NCBI RefSeq assembly: GCF_001475545.1
Contig: NZ_LDQC01000061.1
Coordinates: 1 to 64,000, forward strand
DNA: 64,000 nucleotides
Direction of reading: 5' to 3'
Source of the DNA: Curtobacterium luteum
GTDB lineage: Bacteria > Actinomycetota > Actinomycetes > Actinomycetales > Microbacteriaceae
How positions within the stretch are numbered: position 1 is the first letter of the stretch; each line of letters begins with the position of its first letter. The translations under genes were made by a program, and so were the position numbers. Shown here piece by piece: positions 59,109 through 64,000 of this stretch. The notes beneath the pieces were generated by a model. It was not told the origin of the DNA. It made no database searches and saw only the letters and a list, made by a program, of their open reading frames with translations.

Positions 59109-62100
59109 GTGCCCCGGACGACCCTCACGCCCACCCCCGACGACACGGGTGTCGCGCGTGCGCTGGCCCCGGACGCGGCACAGGACGCGGTGCTCGCGCT
59201 GCCCCCGGGCCGGCACGCCGCCGTGATCGGCGCACCGGGCACGGGCAAGACCACGACCCTCGCGCGGTTCGTCGCCCAGCGGTTCCGGGCGGCGGACGCG
59301 ATCTCGCCGGACGGGCACGCCACCGTCCTCGCACTCACCTCGGCCCGCACCGCCGCGACGGCCCTGCGCGACCGCCTGGCCACCGCGGTCGACCGCGTCG
59401 TCCCCGGCGCCCTCGCGCGGACGGTCAACTCGCTCGCGTTCCAGATCGTCACGCACGCCGCCGTCGTGCAGGGGCAGGAGGTGCCGACGCTCCTCACCGG
59501 CGGCGAGCAGGACCGCATCATCGCCGACCTCCTCGCCGGGCACGAGGCGGACGGCACCGGGCCGGACTGGCCGGAGGCGATCACCGCCGTGGTGCGCGAG
59601 CGTGCCGGGTTCCGCACCGCGCTGCGCGACGTGATGATGCGTGCCGTGGCGGCCGGGATCGAGCCGGACGAGATGCGCGAGCTCGGCGACGACACCGGTC
59701 ACCCGGAGTGGCGCGCGGTCGGGGACTTCGTCGACGGGTACCGCGCGGCGCTCTCGGCCTTCCGCGCGACGAGCCTGGACGCCGCCGAGCTGGTCGCGTA
59801 CGCCACAGCCGCCGTCCTCCGCGGGCAGGTCCCGCCGGCGGTCGCCGCCCTCCGGACCGTCGTGGTCGACGACACACAGGAGCTCGTCGAGGGTGAGATC
59901 GCGCTGCTCGGCGCGCTGGCCCGCTCGGGCGTGCAGGTCGTGGCGTTCGGCGACCCGGACATCGCGGCGTCCGCGTTCCGCGGGGCCGTGCCGGACGTGC
60001 TCGGTCGGCTCGGCGCGCGGCTCGGTGTCGCCGACGTCGAGCAGGTCGTCCTCGGGACGGTGCACCGGCACGCGGCCCCGGTCCGCGCGCTCGTCGCCGG
60101 GATCTCTGCGCGGATCGGGACCGCGGCGGCCGGTCGGCAGCGGAACGCGGTCGCGACCGTCACCGACGCCCGGACCGACGCGGTCGTGCACGTGCAGGGG
60201 GCGAGCCGTGCTGCCCTCGTGGTCGCGATCGCCCGGCGGCTCCGCGAGCACCGGCTCCTCGACGGCGTGCCCTGGCACCGCATGGTCGTCGTGACGCGCA
60301 GCGGTGCCGCGATCCCCGAGCTCGTCCGGGCACTGTCCGTGGCCGAGGTGCCGGCGACCGCGGGGGCCGCGCCCGTGCGGGTCCGCGACGACTCGGCAGC
60401 GCGGTCGCTCCTCGACGCGGCGGCGGTCGCCCTCGGGGTGCTCTCGCTCGACGCCGACCTCGCCACCGCGTTCGCGACCGGTCCGCTCGGCGGCCTCGAC
60501 ACCCTCGCGATGCGGCGGCTCCGGCTCGCCCTCCGCCGCGAAGAACTGGCCGGCGACGGCACGCGTACCGCCGACGAACTCCTCGTCGAGGCGCTCGGCG
60601 CGCCGGAGCGGCTCGCGACGATCGACGCCGGGTTCGCGCGGCGGGCCACCCGACTGGCGAGGAGCCTCGTGCAGGCCCGCGCCGACGCCGAGGCGGACGC
60701 CAGCATCGAGGAGATCCTCTGGGGACTGTGGGAACGCAGCGGGCTCGCCGAGGTCTGGCGGTCGCAGTCCGAGGCCGGCGGTGTCGGCGCCGGGGAGGCC
60801 GACCGGCACCTCGACGCCGTGGTCGGCCTGTTCACAGCGGCGAAGCGGTTCGTCGAGCGCACGCCGGACGCGCCCGCGCGGGTGTTCGTCGACGACCTGC
60901 TCGACGCGGACCTCCCGGAGGACTCCATCGGGCCCGACCGGACCGCGGGCCGCGTGCGGGTGCTCACCCCGTCGGCGACCGTCGGCCTCGAGTGCGACGT
61001 GGTCGTGGTCCTCGGCCTCCAGGACGGCGTGTGGCCGAACACCCGGGTCCGGGGCAGTCTGCTCGACCCGGACGGTCTCGTCCGCGCGGCCGAGGGCACG
61101 GAGCGCTCGGCCGTGGACGATCGTGCCGCGGTGATCGCCGACGAGCTCCGCCTGTTCGCCCGCGCGGTGTCCCGTGCGACGACCCAGGTGGTGATCGGCA
61201 CGGTCGCGAACGACGACGAGTCCCCGTCGCCCTTCGTCCGCCTCGTCCCGGAGCCGCCGGAGCGCGCCGCGACCGTGCACCCGCTGTCGCTCCGCGGTCT
61301 CGCGGGTTCGCTCCGGCGGCGGGTCGTCTCCTCGGGCGACCCGGAGGCAGCATCCGCACTCGCCCGCCTCGCCGAGGCCGAGGTCCCCGGCGCCGACCCG
61401 GACGACTGGTACGGCACCGCGGAGCCGACGACGGACGCTCCGCTGGTCGACCTCGACGCGGAGCCGGCGGCGGAGTACGAGGGCGGGCCGGTGGTCGCGC
61501 CGACCGTGAGTGTCTCGCCGTCCCGCATCGGCACGTTCGAGGAGTGCCCGGTGCACTGGTTCGTGCAGACGTTCGGCGGTGGCGCCCCGAGCCCGGCGAT
61601 GGGCATCGGCACGATCGTCCACGACGCCATGGAGCACGCCACGAGCGTCGACGTCGAGTCCCTCTGGGCGCACGTCGAGTCCCGGTGGGGCGAGCTCACC
61701 TTCGAGTCGCCGTGGATCGCCGACCGGGAGCGCGCCCGCACCCGCCGGATGATCGAGGGCCTGAGCGACTACCTCCGCACCTTCGCTGCGGCCGGGCGGC
61801 GCCTCCTCGGTGCCGAGACCGCGTTCTCCCTCGTGACCGGTCCGGCACGGATGCGGGGCAGCATCGACCGCATCGAGGTCGACCCGGACGGACGGATCAG
61901 CGTGGTCGACCTGAAGACCGGCCGCTCGATGCCGAGCGAGAAGAACGACATGCCGGAACACCCGCAGCTCGGCGCGTACCAGCTCGCGGTCGAGGACGGT
62001 GCGGTCGAGGGCGTCCCTGCCGGTGCGCCGATGACGGACGCCCGCCTGGTGTTCGTGCAGAACGCCCGGAGCACCCACGCGTACTCGGAGCGGACGCAGC

Positions 62101-62264
62101 ACGCGTTCGACGCGGAGGCACGCGAGGCCTACCGTGAGCGCCTGCACGGCGTCGCGCGGGGGATGGCCGGTCGCACGTTCCTCGCGAACGTCGACGACCA
62201 CTGCGAGCAGTCCCGGACCGGCGCCGAGTGCCGGATCCACGTGGTGGGGGAGGTCACCTGGTGA
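59109..62264 (+). CDS. AdnA-like UvrD-type helicase with PD-(D/E)xK nuclease domain
   Basis: Protein of 1051 residues, close to mycobacterial AdnA. The N-terminal motor has Walker A GAPGTGKT (41-48) and a divergent motif II, VVVDDTQEL near 253, in place of DExx, consistent with the weaker motor of the pair. The C-terminal RecB-like nuclease is RMRGSIDRIEVDPDGRISVV followed by DLKTG (about 915-938), with Cys in FEECPVHWF, DDHCEQ and AECRIH as possible Fe-S ligands. It resects double-strand breaks together with the next gene. The start is GTG at 59109. The symbol adnA is likely but unconfirmed. Confidence 0.85.
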   Translation: MPRTTLTPTPDDTGVARALAPDAAQDAVLALPPGRHAAVIGAPGTGKTTTLARFVAQRFRAADAISPDGHATVLALTSARTAATALRDRLATAVDRVVPGALARTVNSLAFQIVTHAAVVQGQEVPTLLTGGEQDRIIADLLAGHEADGTGPDWPEAITAVVRERAGFRTALRDVMMRAVAAGIEPDEMRELGDDTGHPEWRAVGDFVDGYRAALSAFRATSLDAAELVAYATAAVLRGQVPPAVAALRTVVVDDTQELVEGEIALLGALARSGVQVVAFGDPDIAASAFRGAVPDVLGRLGARLGVADVEQVVLGTVHRHAAPVRALVAGISARIGTAAAGRQRNAVATVTDARTDAVVHVQGASRAALVVAIARRLREHRLLDGVPWHRMVVVTRSGAAIPELVRALSVAEVPATAGAAPVRVRDDSAARSLLDAAAVALGVLSLDADLATAFATGPLGGLDTLAMRRLRLALRREELAGDGTRTADELLVEALGAPERLATIDAGFARRATRLARSLVQARADAEADASIEEILWGLWERSGLAEVWRSQSEAGGVGAGEADRHLDAVVGLFTAAKRFVERTPDAPARVFVDDLLDADLPEDSIGPDRTAGRVRVLTPSATVGLECDVVVVLGLQDGVWPNTRVRGSLLDPDGLVRAAEGTERSAVDDRAAVIADELRLFARAVSRATTQVVIGTVANDDESPSPFVRLVPEPPERAATVHPLSLRGLAGSLRRRVVSSGDPEAASALARLAEAEVPGADPDDWYGTAEPTTDAPLVDLDAEPAAEYEGGPVVAPTVSVSPSRIGTFEECPVHWFVQTFGGGAPSPAMGIGTIVHDAMEHATSVDVESLWAHVESRWGELTFESPWIADRERARTRRMIEGLSDYLRTFAAAGRRLLGAETAFSLVTGPARMRGSIDRIEVDPDGRISVVDLKTGRSMPSEKNDMPEHPQLGAYQLAVEDGAVEGVPAGAPMTDARLVFVQNARSTHAYSERTQHAFDAEAREAYRERLHGVARGMAGRTFLANVDDHCEQSRTGAECRIHVVGEVTW

Positions 62265-64000
62265 GCACCGAGCAGGTCGAGTCCGAACAGGCCGACGCCG
62301 GACCGGTCGGCACCGCGCGCCCGGCCCGCAGTGCCGACGAGATCGCCGATGCCCTCGGTCGTCCCCGTCCCACCGCCCAGCAGCGCGCCGTCATCGAGTC
62401 GCCGCTCGCCCCGGCACTCGTCGTCGCGGGCGCCGGCAGCGGCAAGACCGAGACCATGGCGTCACGGGTCGTCTGGCTGCTCGCCAACGGTCTGGTCCGC
62501 CCCGACGAGGTCCTCGGCCTGACCTTCACCCGCAAGGCCGCCGGCGAGCTCTCGGTGCGCATCAACGACCGCATCCGGGCCCTCGAGGACGTCGGCCTGA
62601 TCACCCCCGGAGACGCGTTCGAGGCTCCGACCGTGTCGACGTACAACGCGTTCGCGAACTCGGTGTTCCGCGAGAACGCGCTCCTGGTCGGTCGGGACGG
62701 CGAGTCGCAGGTCCTCACCGAGCCCTCCGCCTGGCAGCTCGCCCGCCGGGTCGTCGTCGACGCCCGCGACGACCGGCTCGCCGGACTCGACCGCGACGTC
62801 GACACCGTCACGGCGGCCGTCGTCGCGCTCGCCGGAGCAGCGTCCGAGCACCTCGTCGAGCCCGAGCAGCTGCGGCGGTTCGCGATCGAGTTCGCCGGGG
62901 TCCTGGAGCTGCCGGGCAACCGCGGGAAGCCCTACGCCGACGTCGCGAAGGCCGTTGCCGCGGTGGGCGGCCTCGAACCCCTCGCCGACCTCGTCGAGCG
63001 CTTCCGACGGCAGAAGGTCGACCGGGGCTTCGTCGAGTTCTCCGACCAGATCGCGCTGGCGCTCGCAGCGGCCGAGTCGGCGCCCCGCGTGGTCGACGAC
63101 CTCCGGAGCCGGTTCGGCGTGGTGCTCCTGGACGAGTACCAGGACACCTCGGTCGTCCAGACCCGGTTCCTCGCGCGGTTGTTCCGTGGCCACCCCGTCA
63201 TGGCGGTGGGTGACCCGCACCAGTCGATCTACGGGTTCCGCGGCGCGAGTGCGGCGAACCTCGGACGCTTCCCGCGCGATTTCGGCGGCGACGACCAGCC
63301 GACCCCGGTGACCTTCCCGCTGTCGACGAGCTGGCGCAACCCGGTGGACGTGCTCGCCGCCGCGAACGCCGTCGTGTCGCCGCTCTCCGAGGCCTCCGAC
63401 GTCGCGGTCGAGCGGCTCTCCCCGCGCCCGGGTGCGGACGACGGCTCGGTCGAGGCCGTGTTCACCGAGACCCTGCCGGAGGAAGCAGCGACGGTCGCGC
63501 GGTGGTTCCGTGCCCACCGGCAGCGCGATCCGCGTGCCTCGATGGCACTCCTGCTCCGTGCACGGAAGGACCTCGCAGCGTTCACCGGCGCGCTCGGCGA
63601 ACTCGGGGTGCCGTTCCACGTCCTCGGCACCGGCGGGCTCCTCCAGCGTCCGGAGATCGTGGACCTCGTCGCGTGCCTCCGGGTGCTGCACGACCCGGCA
63701 GCCGGAAACGCCCTCATCCGACTGCTCGCCGGTGCCCGGTGGCGGGTCGGCGCCGCGGACATCGCCGCCCTGCACGACCTCGCGAAGTGGCTGTTCGGCC
63801 GCGACCACACCCAGCAGCGGCTCGACGACGACCTGACCGCGGCGTTCCGGGCGTCGGTCGCGGCGGGGGAGCACGGATCGATCGTGGACGCGCTCGACTT
63901 CGTGGCGACGGCACCCGACGAGCACGGTGCCCTCGGACGGATCTCGCCGGCCGGACGCGAGCGCATGCGTGCACTCGGGCAGCAGCTCCAGGCCCTGCGA
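62261..64000 (+). CDS. AdnB-like UvrD-type DNA helicase, cut by the right edge
   Basis: About 580 residues are visible, open to the window end. Superfamily 1 motifs: TAQQRAVIESPLAPALVVAG followed by AGSGKTETM (Walker A near 56-64), LTFTRKAAGEL, VLLDEYQDTS near 291, VGDPHQSIYGFRGA and LSTSWRNP. GTG at 62261 overlaps the stop of the AdnA-like gene by four bases (GTGA), so they are translated together. A C-terminal nuclease domain is expected beyond the edge but cannot be seen. Confidence 0.88.
   Translation, partial: MSTEQVESEQADAGPVGTARPARSADEIADALGRPRPTAQQRAVIESPLAPALVVAGAGSGKTETMASRVVWLLANGLVRPDEVLGLTFTRKAAGELSVRINDRIRALEDVGLITPGDAFEAPTVSTYNAFANSVFRENALLVGRDGESQVLTEPSAWQLARRVVVDARDDRLAGLDRDVDTVTAAVVALAGAASEHLVEPEQLRRFAIEFAGVLELPGNRGKPYADVAKAVAAVGGLEPLADLVERFRRQKVDRGFVEFSDQIALALAAAESAPRVVDDLRSRFGVVLLDEYQDTSVVQTRFLARLFRGHPVMAVGDPHQSIYGFRGASAANLGRFPRDFGGDDQPTPVTFPLSTSWRNPVDVLAAANAVVSPLSEASDVAVERLSPRPGADDGSVEAVFTETLPEEAATVARWFRAHRQRDPRASMALLLRARKDLAAFTGALGELGVPFHVLGTGGLLQRPEIVDLVACLRVLHDPAAGNALIRLLAGARWRVGAADIAALHDLAKWLFGRDHTQQRLDDDLTAAFRASVAAGEHGSIVDALDFVATAPDEHGALGRISPAGRERMRALGQQLQALR

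Noticed and set aside
58911-62240. Open frame of 1109 codons antisense to the AdnA-like gene
   Set aside because: Antisense shadow; the sense frame has all helicase and nuclease motifs.

Overview
The window is about 71% G+C by eye, gene-dense, with GTG starts nearly as common as ATG and strong third-position GC bias. Its gene content and order point to an actinobacterium of the family Microbacteriaceae, most likely Curtobacterium or a close relative. This includes fdxA-dapC-gltA-dapD-dapE, a DUF3117 gene, tatB and an mrp neighbourhood, DUF3107 and an AdnA/AdnB-like helicase-nuclease pair. The assignment rests on family recognition; no database was searched.

Layout. 0-3 kb: end of an unknown gene, an XRE-type regulator and two alpha/beta hydrolases. 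2.9-4.5 kb: a BlaI repressor with an M56 metalloprotease, and an EF-G-binding FBP protein. 4.6-9.3 kb: a tandem glycine riboswitch driving gcvT-gcvH-gcvP. 9.4-25 kb: an S9 peptidase and two complete oligopeptide ABC transporters facing each other; one has an enlarged permease and a small PH-type gene on the opposite strand inside its operon. 25-29.6 kb: a zinc-type dehydrogenase divergent from a second XRE regulator, a second PH-type gene, a peroxiredoxin and a CPBP protease. 29.7-42.5 kb: housekeeping genes typA, an M20 amidohydrolase, a lipoprotein, a PIG-L deacetylase, fdxA, then dapC, gltA, dapD, dapE and a PIG-V-like mannosyltransferase. 42.5-58.3 kb: AI-2E permease, DUF3117, an ATPase, O-methyltransferase, tatB, a GH18 chitinase, a methyltransferase, the MgtE_N/CBS - DUF1003 - mrp operon, a stress protein, GNAT, Xaa-Pro aminopeptidase, PHP phosphoesterase, DEAD-box helicase and a ferritin-like protein. 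58.4-64 kb: DUF3107 and the adnA/adnB-like pair, the second running off the right edge.

How it works together. The S9 peptidase and the two Opp/Dpp systems suggest peptide scavenging. The gcv operon gives glycine catabolism and one-carbon units under glycine control. dapC, dapD and dapE supply three steps of the succinylase route to meso-diaminopimelate and lysine.

I saw no CRISPR array, phage, transposon, tRNA or rRNA, and no recognisable defence or biosynthetic cluster. The most unusual signals are regulatory and structural. About 27 genes have a TANNNT-like -10 hexamer 6-9 nt before the start codon (leaderless transcription). In four gene pairs the upstream gene's TAG stop is itself the first half of the next gene's -10. 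There are also three evenly spaced GTCCGGAC palindromes tiling one opp promoter, a probable riboswitch expression platform, and several repeat- or hairpin-rich gaps.
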